Positions 15,876-25,580 are shown, counted from the stretch's first letter. The stretch: 64,000 nucleotides of DNA from an uncultured Prevotella sp. (GCF_946404925.1 NZ_CAMJFM010000011.1:24480-88479); one strand, 5' to 3'. Made by a program: numbers and translations. The notes: generated by a model not told the origin, from the sequence alone.

Positions 15876-16811
15876 ATGAGCAAGAAGCATACACAGAACA
15901 TCATAGCCGAAAGCCGTAAAACGTTGCCGATAACCATCGTGTATGGTGTCGGCATCTGGCTGTTGGCCGGATTGGTTAATAATGGCTGGTGGGTGCAGTT
16001 CGTGTGTTTCTGGGCATCGGTGTATGCCATGATTCACCTGAACAACATCAACCTGATGATACGTATCTACAGCCGTTCTGTGTCGGCCGCCTACATTCTG
16101 CTGTCGTGTATAGCCGTGTGGCTGTTCCCATCGGTCAACGGGGCCGTGATGCAATTAGGAACCACACTGATACTGCTATTGCTGTTTGCAAGCTATCAGG
16201 ACTCCGAAGCCCGGGGCAAGACATTCTACATGTTCCTGATTCTGAGCGTGATGAGCATGCTTGAGCCCCACTATCTGCTGTTTATGCCATTGATATGGCT
16301 ACTGATGGCCATCACGGTCTACTCGATGAGCATACGCACATTCCTGGCATCCATCATCGGCCTGATAACGCCCTACTGGCTCTATGCGGGTTGGTTGCTG
16401 TTCATGCATCCTAAGAATCCAGAAATGGTGCTGAGCCTTACCGACAGATTCAGCGAGATACAATGGGCCATCGACTACGGCGCCCTGACCCGCGCGCAAA
16501 TCATCTACTTTGCACTATTGGTAATGTTGTTCCTGATTGGCGCCTTCCACTTCTGGATGACCAGCTATATGGACAAGATACGTGTGCGCCAGATTTACAC
16601 CAGTCTGATCATGCTGACGCTATATACCATATTATTATTAGCCGTACAACCACAGATGTACAACGTGCTGATATTTGTGATGACGATAGCGGTGAGCCCG
16701 ATTATAGCCCACTTCGTATCGCTGACCCACACGCGGATGTCGAACATATTCTTCATGGTGCTGATGGCGGCCATACTGATACTAACGGGAGTGAACCTAT
16801 GGATTTCATAA
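15876..16811 (+). CDS. Multi-pass membrane protein of unknown function
   Basis: The 311-residue protein has about nine hydrophobic segments (for example residues 18-33, 38-58, 72-88, 94-108, 114-150 and the C-terminal end) and no soluble domain. Its style is that of DUF6427-like Bacteroidota membrane proteins, but I cannot place it firmly. It begins six bases after purD and overlaps the next gene by 13 bases, so it is translated as part of the same operon. Confidence 0.7.
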   Translation: MSKKHTQNIIAESRKTLPITIVYGVGIWLLAGLVNNGWWVQFVCFWASVYAMIHLNNINLMIRIYSRSVSAAYILLSCIAVWLFPSVNGAVMQLGTTLILLLLFASYQDSEARGKTFYMFLILSVMSMLEPHYLLFMPLIWLLMAITVYSMSIRTFLASIIGLITPYWLYAGWLLFMHPKNPEMVLSLTDRFSEIQWAIDYGALTRAQIIYFALLVMLFLIGAFHFWMTSYMDKIRVRQIYTSLIMLTLYTILLLAVQPQMYNVLIFVMTIAVSPIIAHFVSLTHTRMSNIFFMVLMAAILILTGVNLWIS

Positions 16812-17251
16812 TACACTTCCTATCGCAGTACGGCTATTGGGGCATGCTGTTGGCGGCATTCCTGGCGGGTAGCTTCTTCCCTTTCTCTAGCGAGGCGGTG
16901 ATGGTGGCACTGATGGCTACCGGGCTCGACCCTTGGGTGCTGATGATATACGGCACCATAGGCAACGTGATGGGAAGCGTGTTTAACTACTGCGTGGGCC
17001 GAATGGGTAAGCTGGAGTGGATTGAGAAATATCTGCATGTAAAGAAAGAGGATCTGGACAAAGCCCACAAGTTTTTGGCCGGGCGAGGTGCGTGGATGGG
17101 ATTCTTTGCCTTTCTGCCCGTTCTGGGTAGCGCCATCACCATCGCTTTAGGACTGATGCGATCGAACATCATCATCACATTCATCGCCATCACACTGGGT
17201 AAGTTATTCCGTTATGTGATATTAATCTACGGTGCAGGACTGTTTATGTAA
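16799..17251 (+). CDS. VTT/DedA-like membrane protein (YqaA type)
   Basis: The start ATG at 16799 overlaps the end of the preceding gene and gives 150 residues. 'GYWGMLLAAFLAGSFFPFSS' is the re-entrant helix of the VTT (DedA, SNARE-associated) fold; 'GNVMGSVFNYCVGR' and 'PVLGSAITIALGLMR' match the later conserved parts. Small YqaA-like members are membrane proteins of unclear transport role; larger DedA relatives recycle undecaprenyl phosphate or phosphatidylethanolamine. A longer frame from 16463 overlaps the previous gene and has no family match there. Confidence 0.85.
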   Translation: MDFIIHFLSQYGYWGMLLAAFLAGSFFPFSSEAVMVALMATGLDPWVLMIYGTIGNVMGSVFNYCVGRMGKLEWIEKYLHVKKEDLDKAHKFLAGRGAWMGFFAFLPVLGSAITIALGLMRSNIIITFIAITLGKLFRYVILIYGAGLFM

Positions 17252-17290
17252 GTTAATTATCAATTATCAATTGTCAATTATCAATTATAT
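17252..17290 (+). repeat. CAATTAT tandem repeat between genes
   Basis: Four to five copies of TCAATTA(T/TTG) follow the YqaA stop codon and include the -33 box (TTG at 17271) of the next gene. The same heptamer recurs at 26509-26550 and 40534-40565. Confidence 0.7.
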
Positions 17291-17302
17291 TTCGTAACTT
17301 TG
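17271..17302 (+). promoter_or_regulatory. Promoter of the DUF2723 gene
   Basis: TTG at 17271-17273 and TAACTTTG at 17295-17302 are separated by 21 bases, and CACC follows the -7 box. The start codon lies 43 bases downstream. Confidence 0.65.
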
Positions 17303-17345
17303 CACCACTATTTAGATTTTTAACGTTAAAGTATAAAGTATTGTA

Positions 17346-20300
17346 ATGAAACAATTCAGGTTAGTAGACAACGCCTTGGGCTGGTTAGCATTCTTTATTG
17401 CAGCCTTTGTCTATTGTTCTACCATCGAGCCGACAGCCAGTTTTTGGGACTGTCCGGAATTTATCACCACTGGTTACAAACTGGAGATAGGTCACCCACC
17501 GGGTGCACCATTCTTCATGCTTACAGCCAACTTGTTCTCGCAGTTTACCAGCGACCCAACCCAGGTGGCACGAATGGTTAACACCATGAGTGCGCTGCTT
17601 TCGGCCACTTGTATTCTGTTCCTGTTCTGGACCATCACGCATCTCACCCGCCGATTGCTCATCAGCAACTGGGACGAGATGACGCTGCCCAAGATGATTG
17701 CCATCGAGGCATCAGGACTGGTGGGCGCGCTGATTTACACATTCAGTGATACATTCTGGTTCTCGGCTGTTGAGGGCGAGGTTTATGCCTACTCATCGGC
17801 ATTTACTGCTGTGGTATTCTGGCTGATACTGAAGTGGGAAGACCAGGCCGACCAGCCTCATAGCGACCGCTGGCTGGTGCTGATTATGTATATGACGGGA
17901 CTTTCAATCGGTGTTCACCTGCTGAACCTGCTTTGTGTGCCCGCCATCGTGCTGGTTTACTACTATCGCCGTTTCCCCGATGCCAACCTCAAGGGTTCGC
18001 TCATCGCACTGGGTGTGTCGGTAGTTATTCTGGGCGCAGTACTTTATGGTGTAGTACCAGGTATCGTCACCGTGGGCGGATGGTTCGAGCTGTTCTTTGT
18101 GAACACACTCGGCATGCCATTCAACACAGGTGAGATTATCTATATCTTCCTGCTGGTGGCTTGTGTTATTTGGGCCGTTTACGAGACTCAGACACAGAAG
18201 CATTCGCTGAAGATACAGAATGTGGCCTTCCTGATATCAGTAGGTATGCTGGGTATCCCCTTCTACGGATGGGGTTGGAGCGCATTCTTCATCGGCGTGG
18301 TTGTGCTGGCAGCACTCTGGTTCCTGCTGAAGTACACTGTAAACAAGCAGCCACTGATTACCGCACGCATCAAAAACACCATGCTGCTCTGCATGCTGAT
18401 GCTGATGATTGGCTACTCGAGCTACGCACTGATCGTGATCCGTTCGTCGGCTAACCCACCTATGGACCAGAACTCGCCCGAGGATATCTTTACGCTGGGC
18501 GACTATCTCGGTCGCGAGCAGTACGGCCAGCGCCCATTGTTCTATGGTCCTGCATACACATCGCAGGTAGCACTGGAGCAGGATGGCAACTACTGCAAGC
18601 CCGTCATGTCGAAAGGCAAGCCCGTATACCAGCGCAAGGAGAAGGCAAGCGCCGACGAGAAGGACTCGTACTTTGTAGTACGCACCAAGGATGAATATAA
18701 GTATGCACAGAATATGCTGTTCCCACGTATGTATGATGCCGGCCACGCCGCAGCTTACGAGTCGTGGATGGGCGGTGTTGACGGTTCGCAGGTGCCTTAC
18801 GACCGCTGCGGAGAGCAGATGACGGTGAAGGTGCCAAGTCAGCTGGAGAACATTCGCTTCTTCCTGAGCTATCAGTGCAACTTTATGTATTGGCGCTACT
18901 TTATGTGGAACTTTGCCGGACGCCAGAATGATATCCAGGGCAACGGCGAGCTGGAGCACGGCAACTGGCTCACAGGATTCTCGTTCATCGACAACGCACG
19001 TCTGGGCGACCAGAGCATGCTGCCTCAGGAGCTGAAGAAGAACAAGGGTCACAACGTGTTCTATTGCATGCCTTTGATACTCGGATTGCTGGGACTCTTC
19101 TGGCAAGCTTGGTACACACGCAAGCGCAAGGTTGGCGAGAAGACCATCGACGATCCTATCGGCATCCGTCAGTTCTGGGTAGTATTCTTCCTGTTCTTCA
19201 TGACTGGATTGGCCATTGTGTTCTATCTGAACCAGACACCAATGCAGCCACGTGAGCGCGACTATGCATACGCCGGTTCGTTCTATGCCTTCGCCATCTG
19301 GTGCGGTATGGGCGTTGCAGCAATCATCGACTGGTTGAACCGCAAGATGAAGAAGGAGAACATGGTTGTAGCCATCGTCATCGGATTGGCTTGCTTGATA
19401 GTTCCTATCCAGATGGCATCGCAGACTTGGGACGACCACGACCGTTCGGGCCGCTACTGCTGCCGCGACTTCGGTCAGAACTACCTGATGACGCTACAGG
19501 AAGAGGGTAATCCTATCATCTTTACCAATGGTGATAACGACACCTTCCCACTCTGGTACAATCAGGATACCGAGGGATTCCGTACCGATGCTCGCGTATG
19601 TAACCTCTCATATCTGCAGACCGACTGGTATATCGATCAGATGCGCCGTCCGGCTTACGACTCTCCATCAGTGCCCATCAGCTGGAGCCGACTGGAGTAT
19701 TGCGCCGGCACCAACGAGTATGTGCAGGTTGATCCTTCATTGAAGAGTCAGGTTGAGGAGTTGTATCGCCAGAATCCAGAGGAGGCTAAGAAGCAGTTCG
19801 GCGAGAAGCCATTCGAGCTGAAGAACATCCTGAAGAACTGGGTACGTTCAACCAATAAGGATCTGCACGTGATTCCTACCGACACCGTTTATGTAACCAT
19901 CGATAAGGAAGCTGTGAAGAAGAGCGGCATGATGATGGCCAGCGATTCTATCCCCGACCAGATGGTAATCTCGCTGAAGGGCAAGAACGCGCTGTATAAG
20001 GGCGACCTGATGATGCTCGAGATGATAGCCCAGTGCAACTGGACCCGACCCATCTACGTAGCAACAACCGTAGGTGCCGAGAACTATATGAACCTGGGCG
20101 ACAACTTTGTGCAGGAGGGATTGGCTAACCGCATCACCCCATTCACCACCAACGCTCCCGGTGCAAAGAACTTCGACACCGAGAAGACGTATAACAACGT
20201 GATGAACAAGTTCAAGTTCGGTGGTGTTGACAAGCCTGGCATCTATCTCGATGAGACCGTGATGCGCATGTGTTACACACATCGCCGACTGATGTCGCTG

Positions 20301-20699
20301 CTGGCCATGCATCTTGTTAACGAGGGTCAGGATAAGAAGGCGAAGGAAGTACTCGACAAGTGCGAGAAGGAGCTGCCAAGCTACAACATACCTCACGACT
20401 ACCAGAGTGGCTCAATGGATCTGGCCCGTGCTTACGCATTGACCAACCAGACCAAGAAGGCTCAGGAGCTGATAGACCAGCTGTGGCGTAAATCGGCCGA
20501 GTATATGTTGTGGTACTGCTCGCTCGACGGACAGCGTTTCGAGAGCTCACAGCAGGACTGCATGTTGCACCTCTACATCCTGAATCAGGTTCTCGACCTG
20601 CAGTCGGCAGTAGATGCCAAGAAGGCTGAGGAGAAGGACAAGCAGTTCCAGACCATCAATAAGATCTACACCGCTAAGGGTGGAACTTACGGACAATAA
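17346..20699 (+). CDS. DUF2723 membrane glycosyltransferase-like protein (GT117/TMEM260 relative)
   Basis: The 1117-residue protein begins with the DUF2723 signature: a first helix, then 'STIEPTASFWDCPEFITTGY' and 'KLEIGHPPGAPFFMLTANLF'. In GT-C enzymes the acidic residue after the first helix (here in FWDCPEF) is catalytic. About twelve hydrophobic segments fill residues 10-690; the last 400 residues are soluble and TPR-like near the end. The family includes human TMEM260, a protein O-mannosyltransferase placed in CAZy family GT117. In Bacteroidota, where periplasmic proteins are O-glycosylated, it may transfer a sugar from a lipid carrier to proteins. A polysaccharide deacetylase gene follows at once. 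Confidence 0.9.
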   Translation: MKQFRLVDNALGWLAFFIAAFVYCSTIEPTASFWDCPEFITTGYKLEIGHPPGAPFFMLTANLFSQFTSDPTQVARMVNTMSALLSATCILFLFWTITHLTRRLLISNWDEMTLPKMIAIEASGLVGALIYTFSDTFWFSAVEGEVYAYSSAFTAVVFWLILKWEDQADQPHSDRWLVLIMYMTGLSIGVHLLNLLCVPAIVLVYYYRRFPDANLKGSLIALGVSVVILGAVLYGVVPGIVTVGGWFELFFVNTLGMPFNTGEIIYIFLLVACVIWAVYETQTQKHSLKIQNVAFLISVGMLGIPFYGWGWSAFFIGVVVLAALWFLLKYTVNKQPLITARIKNTMLLCMLMLMIGYSSYALIVIRSSANPPMDQNSPEDIFTLGDYLGREQYGQRPLFYGPAYTSQVALEQDGNYCKPVMSKGKPVYQRKEKASADEKDSYFVVRTKDEYKYAQNMLFPRMYDAGHAAAYESWMGGVDGSQVPYDRCGEQMTVKVPSQLENIRFFLSYQCNFMYWRYFMWNFAGRQNDIQGNGELEHGNWLTGFSFIDNARLGDQSMLPQELKKNKGHNVFYCMPLILGLLGLFWQAWYTRKRKVGEKTIDDPIGIRQFWVVFFLFFMTGLAIVFYLNQTPMQPRERDYAYAGSFYAFAIWCGMGVAAIIDWLNRKMKKENMVVAIVIGLACLIVPIQMASQTWDDHDRSGRYCCRDFGQNYLMTLQEEGNPIIFTNGDNDTFPLWYNQDTEGFRTDARVCNLSYLQTDWYIDQMRRPAYDSPSVPISWSRLEYCAGTNEYVQVDPSLKSQVEELYRQNPEEAKKQFGEKPFELKNILKNWVRSTNKDLHVIPTDTVYVTIDKEAVKKSGMMMASDSIPDQMVISLKGKNALYKGDLMMLEMIAQCNWTRPIYVATTVGAENYMNLGDNFVQEGLANRITPFTTNAPGAKNFDTEKTYNNVMNKFKFGGVDKPGIYLDETVMRMCYTHRRLMSLLAMHLVNEGQDKKAKEVLDKCEKELPSYNIPHDYQSGSMDLARAYALTNQTKKAQELIDQLWRKSAEYMLWYCSLDGQRFESSQQDCMLHLYILNQVLDLQSAVDAKKAEEKDKQFQTINKIYTAKGGTYGQ

Positions 20700-20702
20700 G
20701 AT

Positions 20703-21314
20703 ATGTTTATAGAGCAACCGGCAATCTATCTGCGCTGGCTCTATCCAAGAGCATACTGGCGAATGGACCATCACGAAAAGTCAGTCTACCTGACTTTCGA
20801 TGATGGTCCCATCCCAGAGGCTACACCGTTTATCCTCGACACACTGAAGGAGTACGGTGCCCGCGCCACCTTCTTTATGGTGGGCGACAATGTGCGCAAA
20901 TATCCCGAACTCTATAACCGAATATTAGCCGAAGGTCATCAGGTGGGCAATCATACCCATAACCATATTGGCGGATTGCGCCACTCCATCAAGGAATACA
21001 GCTATAATGTAGAAAAGGCCAACGCCTACATCCACAGCCACTATGTACGTCCGCCCCACGGTTGGATGCGTATGGCGCAGTATGCCTGGCTAAGCCGTAA
21101 GTACAAGATTGTGATGTGGGACCTTGTAACACGCGACTACTCAAAATGGATGACCGCCGAAGATGTGGTTAATAATATAAAGAGGTACGCGCGTAATGGC
21201 TCAATCATCACATTCCACGACTCACTGAAAAGTATCGACAAACTAAAGACCGCACTACCCGAAAGTCTGCAATGGCTGAAAGACCAAGGCTATAGCTTCA
21301 GAATATTCCCATAA
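20703..21314 (+). CDS. Polysaccharide deacetylase (NodB domain)
   Basis: The 203-residue protein has the NodB motifs TFDDGP (metal-binding Asp34 with its catalytic neighbour Asp33) and HTHNH (the two metal-binding histidines), then 'RPPHGWMR' (motif 3) and 'ITFHDS' (motif 5). Such enzymes remove N- or O-acetyl groups from glycans such as peptidoglycan or chitin oligomers. There is no clear signal peptide, so it may act in the cytoplasm or be anchored through its N-terminus. It starts three bases after the DUF2723 gene, so the two are co-translated. Confidence 0.92.
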   Translation: MFIEQPAIYLRWLYPRAYWRMDHHEKSVYLTFDDGPIPEATPFILDTLKEYGARATFFMVGDNVRKYPELYNRILAEGHQVGNHTHNHIGGLRHSIKEYSYNVEKANAYIHSHYVRPPHGWMRMAQYAWLSRKYKIVMWDLVTRDYSKWMTAEDVVNNIKRYARNGSIITFHDSLKSIDKLKTALPESLQWLKDQGYSFRIFP

Positions 21315-21332
21315 AACAAATAATAAACAACA

Positions 21333-23681
21333 ATGAAAAGATTACTAACAACCTGCTTACTTACAGCAACATTCGCAATGACAACAAATGCACAACCGCA
21401 GCTTCGTGCCGATAATATCGACGAAGTGCTCAAGGCCATGACCCTTGAAGAGAAAGCCAAACTATTAGTTGGCGGTGCTAACAATTTCTTTGGTGCCGGT
21501 GCCGTAGTTGGTGGCGAGGCCGACCTTGTGGCCGGTGCCGCTGGTACATCACCCGCCATCCCACGTTTGGGCATCCCCGCTACAGTACTTACCGACGGCC
21601 CTGCCGGCGTACGTATCGACCCAACACGTAAGGGTACCACCAAGACCTATTATGCCACAGCATTCCCCATCGGTTCGTGCTTGGCTTCAACATGGAACAC
21701 CGAGCTGGTTAGCAAGGTGGGCGAGGCCATCGGTAACGAGACCAAGGAGTATCGCTGCGACGTGATACTGGGTCCTGGTATGAACCTGCATCGCAACCCA
21801 CTCTGCGGTCGTAACTTCGAGTACTATTCCGAGGATCCTCTGCTCACAGGTAAGATTGCAGCTGCTTATATCCAGGGTGTACAGAGTCAGGGTGCTGGCG
21901 TAAGTGCCAAGCACTTTGCCATCAACTCGCAGGAGACCGACCGTACCGCAGTTGACGAGCGCGTTTCACAGCGTGCCGCCCGCGAGCTGTATCTGCGCGG
22001 TTTCGAGATTGCTGTTCGCGAGAGTAACCCTTGGACCATCATGGCATCATATAATCAGGTAAACGGCGAGTACTCTATGGGTAACCACGACCTGCTGACC
22101 AAGATTCTGCGTGAGGATTGGGGCTATAAGGGCATCGTGATGACCGACTGGATTGGTATCCGTCAAGGCCTTACCACAGCCAGCGAGGTGCATGCCGGCA
22201 ACGACCTGATGGAGCCCGGACAGCCCGCACAGGTGCAGGAGATTATCGATGCCGTTAAGAATGGCAAGCTCGACATAGCCGATGTTGACCGCAACGTGCG
22301 CCGCATGCTCGAGTATATCGTTAAGACTCCAAGCTTCCACAAGTATCCCGCATCAAACAATCCCGACTTCAAGGCTCACGCAGCCATCACACGTCAGAGT
22401 GCCGCCGAGGGTATCGTGATGCTGAAGAACAATGGCGCATTGCCTTGGAAGAATGGTATTGTTAAAACCGTTGCCTTATTTGGCGAGAACTCATACGACT
22501 TCCTGAGCGGTGGAACTGGTTCAGGTTGCGTTCACCCACCATACGTGGTTGACATGCTCGAAGGACTTAAGAATGCCGGCATCAGCTCGTCGGCTACACT
22601 TACCGATATCTATCGCAAGTATATCGAGTTTGCCCGCGTCAAGTTCCAGGCCGAGCGTCACCCGGCCAAGTGGTTCCAGACAGAGATGATGGGTCAGCAG
22701 AAGTACCCTGAGATTTCTATCGCCCCCATCGCTATCAACAAGGAGATTCAGGCTGCCGATGCAGCTATCATCACCATCGGACGTCAGGCTGGTGAGGGTA
22801 TCGACCGCGATATCGACACCGAGTTCAACCTGATTCCTGAGGAGCGTAATCTGATTGTAGACGTTTGCAACGCTTTCCACGCTGCTGGTAAACCCGTCAT
22901 CGTTATCATCAACTCGGGTAGCGTTATCGAGACTGCTTCTTGGAGCGGATATCCCGATGCCATCCTGTGTGCTTGGCAGCCAGGTATGGAAGGCGGTAAC
23001 TCTATCGCCGACCTGCTCACCGGTAAGGTTAACCCATCTGGTAAGCTCACCATGACTTGGCCGATCGCAGCTACCGACCACGCATCTACCAAGAACTTCC
23101 CCGGAAGTCTCGATGACTATACTTTCAAGATGCTGGTAGGAAACAAGGCCCAGATTCCTGGTCACACCTACACCAACCACGAGGAGGACATCTACGTAGG
23201 TTATCGCTACTTCGACACCTTCAACAAGAACGTTGCCTACCCATTCGGTTATGGATTGAGCTACACCACATTCACCTTCTCAAAGCCAGTAGTTAAGGCT
23301 AAGGGCAAGGATGCCGTTGAGGTTAGCATCACCGTTAAGAACACCGGTAAGATGAGCGGTAAGGAAGTAGCTCAGGTTTATGTTCAGGCACCCGAAGGCA
23401 AGCTTGAGAAGCCAACTCAGGAGCTCAAGGCATTTGCCAAGACCCGCGAGCTGCAGCCCGGCGAGAGTCAGGTTCTCACCATGACTATCCCCGTACGCGA
23501 TCTGGCAAGCTTCGACGAGGTTAACAGCCAGTGGATTACCGAAGCCGGTAATTACACCTTCCGTATCGGTAACAGCAGCCGCGACATAGCTGCTACAGCA
23601 ACACTCAAGATTGCTGAGTACACCGAGAAGACCACCAACGCTCTTGCACCAAAGCAGAAACTCAACCTGCTAAAGAAATAA
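21333..23681 (+). CDS. Glycoside hydrolase family 3 (beta-glucosidase type)
   Basis: The 782-residue protein has a signal peptide (MKRLLTTCLLTATFAMTTNA), the GH3 TIM barrel with substrate motif KHF (residues 193-195) and nucleophile Asp272 in VMTDW, the second alpha/beta domain ('LWQPGMEGG' class motif, read here as AWQPGMEGGNS) and a C-terminal fibronectin III-like domain ('VTVKNTGKMSGKEVAQVYVQ' type). This is the layout of beta-glucosidases and beta-xylosidases that finish oligosaccharide breakdown in the periplasm. An exact substrate cannot be read. It is followed by a strong terminator. Confidence 0.95.
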   Translation: MKRLLTTCLLTATFAMTTNAQPQLRADNIDEVLKAMTLEEKAKLLVGGANNFFGAGAVVGGEADLVAGAAGTSPAIPRLGIPATVLTDGPAGVRIDPTRKGTTKTYYATAFPIGSCLASTWNTELVSKVGEAIGNETKEYRCDVILGPGMNLHRNPLCGRNFEYYSEDPLLTGKIAAAYIQGVQSQGAGVSAKHFAINSQETDRTAVDERVSQRAARELYLRGFEIAVRESNPWTIMASYNQVNGEYSMGNHDLLTKILREDWGYKGIVMTDWIGIRQGLTTASEVHAGNDLMEPGQPAQVQEIIDAVKNGKLDIADVDRNVRRMLEYIVKTPSFHKYPASNNPDFKAHAAITRQSAAEGIVMLKNNGALPWKNGIVKTVALFGENSYDFLSGGTGSGCVHPPYVVDMLEGLKNAGISSSATLTDIYRKYIEFARVKFQAERHPAKWFQTEMMGQQKYPEISIAPIAINKEIQAADAAIITIGRQAGEGIDRDIDTEFNLIPEERNLIVDVCNAFHAAGKPVIVIINSGSVIETASWSGYPDAILCAWQPGMEGGNSIADLLTGKVNPSGKLTMTWPIAATDHASTKNFPGSLDDYTFKMLVGNKAQIPGHTYTNHEEDIYVGYRYFDTFNKNVAYPFGYGLSYTTFTFSKPVVKAKGKDAVEVSITVKNTGKMSGKEVAQVYVQAPEGKLEKPTQELKAFAKTRELQPGESQVLTMTIPVRDLASFDEVNSQWITEAGNYTFRIGNSSRDIAATATLKIAEYTEKTTNALAPKQKLNLLKK

Positions 23682-23690
23682 TAAAAAGAA

Positions 23691-23725
23691 TCCCCGGTTG
23701 AAATCATCAACCGGGGATATTTTTA
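23691..23725 (+). terminator. Bidirectional intrinsic terminator between GH3 and Lrp genes
   Basis: TCCCCGGTTG (23691-23700) and CAACCGGGGA (23708-23717) form a perfect 10-bp stem. TATTTTT follows on the plus strand and ATTCTTTTTATT on the minus strand, so it can end both convergent transcripts. Confidence 0.9.
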
Positions 23726-23738
23726 TGCTCATGAAAAA

Positions 23739-24224
23739 CTATTCAGATACTTCTTCTTCGTTAGTCAGTATATCTGCTATTGGCAGCTGGCGGTCAATAG
23801 CTGTATGGAATGAAATCAGCGTCTGACTGCTTGAAAGCCCAAGGGGCTGCAGCTTATCATGGATAATCGTCAGCAGATGATGATTATTACGGGCATACAG
23901 TTTGATAAACATATCGAAGTTTCCGGTTGTATAGTGACACTCCACAACCTCAGGTATCTGCTTGAGTTTCTCAAGTACCTCGTCAAAGCGAGCAGGATCC
24001 TTCAGATTCAATCCGATATAAGCACAGGTCTCGTAACCTATTTTCTCGGGTTCAATCAAGAACTGCGATCCTTTGAGCACACCTAGTCCGTTCAACTTCT
24101 GAATACGCTGATGGATGGCTGCACCACTCACATTACATGCACGTGCCACCTCCAGGAATGGGATACGGGCATCGGCGGCTATCAAACTAAGAATCTGTCT
24201 GTCAAGTTCGTCAATTTTTACCAT
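23739..24224 (-). CDS. Lrp/AsnC-family transcriptional regulator
   Basis: The 161-residue protein has the Lrp helix-turn-helix (DRQILSLIAADARIPFLEVA and 'NVSGAAIHQRIQKLNGLGVL', residues 8-55) and the C-terminal RAM ligand-binding domain (about 70-145). These regulators form octamers and respond to amino acids. It is the last gene of the exbB-exbD cluster, eight bases after the second ExbD gene. Confidence 0.95.
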   Translation of the reverse strand: MVKIDELDRQILSLIAADARIPFLEVARACNVSGAAIHQRIQKLNGLGVLKGSQFLIEPEKIGYETCAYIGLNLKDPARFDEVLEKLKQIPEVVECHYTTGNFDMFIKLYARNNHHLLTIIHDKLQPLGLSSSQTLISFHTAIDRQLPIADILTNEEEVSE

Positions 24225-24232
24225 AATAGCAG

Positions 24233-24709
24233 TTATTTTTTGATTTCAGTTGCACTATAATTTATCTTCAGGGCGTAGGCCTGCTGCAGATTTCGTTTCA
24301 CCTCGCTCACAAGTCCCATAGGTGCCTTGCGGTCTACACGTAGCGACACCGTGAGTCGGGCTTGGTTCTCGGCACTCAGTCCACTACGTATATGCTCTAT
24401 CAGAGCGGGTATATCATGAGGGTTTACAATGTCGCCATTCAGCTGCACAGCCCAACGGCCACTTTTATTTTTCCCCTCCTTCTCACCTTCTCTACCAATA
24501 TAGATGTTCACCACAGCCTGCTTGTTGGCCAGCTTCTGTACCTCAACACCCTCGGGCACCTGTAGGCGCACCTTCACCTCATCGCTACGCATGTGAGTTA
24601 CAATCATAAAGAAGAACAGCACCGTAAATATCAGGTCGGGCATCGAAGCCACATTGAGCGATGGCACGCTTCTGCGACTCTGATGAAACATACTCTTCAT
24701 GGGTCTCAT
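24233..24709 (-). CDS. ExbD/TolR-type biopolymer transport protein (second copy)
   Basis: The 158-residue protein has one N-terminal membrane helix (SMPDLIFTVLFFFMIVTHM, residues 22-40) with the Asp that carries protons in ExbD, then a periplasmic domain. Together with ExbB it uses the proton gradient to power TonB. The start overlaps the first ExbD gene by four bases. Confidence 0.9.
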   Translation of the reverse strand: MRPMKSMFHQSRRSVPSLNVASMPDLIFTVLFFFMIVTHMRSDEVKVRLQVPEGVEVQKLANKQAVVNIYIGREGEKEGKNKSGRWAVQLNGDIVNPHDIPALIEHIRSGLSAENQARLTVSLRVDRKAPMGLVSEVKRNLQQAYALKINYSATEIKK

Positions 24710-25227
24710 CTGGCACCTCCTTCCTGTATGGGCGATTCGCTGATACGCTGCGGATAATACTCGTTCAGTGCCGTCTTCTCATCGTTGGTACACGCAGCAT
24801 AGCTGTGGCCATAACGTTTCTTGGCATATTCTTCGCGCAGTTCCTGATAAGCACTTACCACGGCATCCTGCATCTTGAAGTATGCCTCGTAGGTGGTAGC
24901 AGCATTAGCTTCTATCGATATCACGTGCCCGGTACGGTTCACAAATGCCAGCGAGCGCACGGCGGCTGTCAGCTCCTCATAGCTCACGGTCTTTCCATCG
25001 CAAGTCAGCTGGTTGTTGGCATCCAGTTTCACCTGCATCACATTGTCTCGGTTGATGTCCTTTGGCTGTTCGTGCTCCAATGGCGGCGGAGCCATCTGGC
25101 GCAGCAATCCCTTCTCCGTGTCCATCGATGATGTCACGAGGAAGAATATCAACAGCATAAACGATATGTCGGCTGTCGATGTAGTATTCAGCTCCGGAAT
25201 CTGCTGACGATAGCGCTTACGAAACAT
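24706..25227 (-). CDS. ExbD/TolR-type biopolymer transport protein (first copy)
   Basis: The 173-residue protein has the ExbD helix 'TADISFMLLIFFLVTSSM' (residues 18-35, essential Asp20) and a periplasmic domain with a loop extended near the C-terminus. Bacteroidota often encode two different ExbD proteins behind one ExbB. The start lies 40 bases inside the preceding membrane-protein gene. Confidence 0.92.
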   Translation of the reverse strand: MFRKRYRQQIPELNTTSTADISFMLLIFFLVTSSMDTEKGLLRQMAPPPLEHEQPKDINRDNVMQVKLDANNQLTCDGKTVSYEELTAAVRSLAFVNRTGHVISIEANAATTYEAYFKMQDAVVSAYQELREEYAKKRYGHSYAACTNDEKTALNEYYPQRISESPIQEGGAR

Positions 25228-25550
25228 CCGATAATCAATATAATAGAGGTATAGATAAACATATCAGCAACACGCAGCCAGAACGTATCGGTAAGCAGTT
25301 GGCCGTTGGTCATGATGGGCTTGGTAGAGGCCAGAGCGAATGTGAGCACCATGCACAGCACAAAGCCGATGGCAACACACCACCCGATTTTTCCAGCGGG
25401 CACACCATTCACCACATCATCGCCCTTTCTGCGGAATCGCAATCCATGCCACACCGAATAGGCTGTAGTCAATATGGCAACAGCAATCGCCAGGTACATC
25501 AGTCCCAGCATCACATCAGCTATAGCAGGCGAAATGAAGTTATTCATCAC
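25188..25550 (-). CDS. Small membrane protein of the ExbB-ExbD cluster
   Basis: The 120-residue protein has three or four hydrophobic segments (about 10-35, 52-70, 90-115) and no recognised domain. It lies between exbB and exbD in the same direction and overlaps the ExbD gene by 40 bases, so a role in the energising complex is likely but unproven. Confidence 0.72.
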   Translation of the reverse strand: MMNNFISPAIADVMLGLMYLAIAVAILTTAYSVWHGLRFRRKGDDVVNGVPAGKIGWCVAIGFVLCMVLTFALASTKPIMTNGQLLTDTFWLRVADMFIYTSIILIIGCFVSAIVSRFRS

Positions 25551-25580
25551 TATTCACTCTTCACTTTTCACTATTCACTT
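25547..25580 (-). repeat. GTGAATAGTGAA repeat at the end of exbB
   Basis: The minus strand reads AAAGTGAATAGTGAAAAGTG and continues. It encodes the last six residues of ExbB (KVNSEK) and its TGA stop, then fills the gap to the next gene. Confidence 0.75.

Noticed and set aside
16463..16798. N-terminal extension of the VTT/DedA-like gene
   Set aside because: The extra 112 codons overlap the upstream membrane-protein gene in another frame and show no hydrophobic or family pattern.
18237..19439. 400-codon minus-strand frame opposite the DUF2723 gene
   Set aside because: It lies entirely inside the clear DUF2723 gene and shows no domain or ribosome site.
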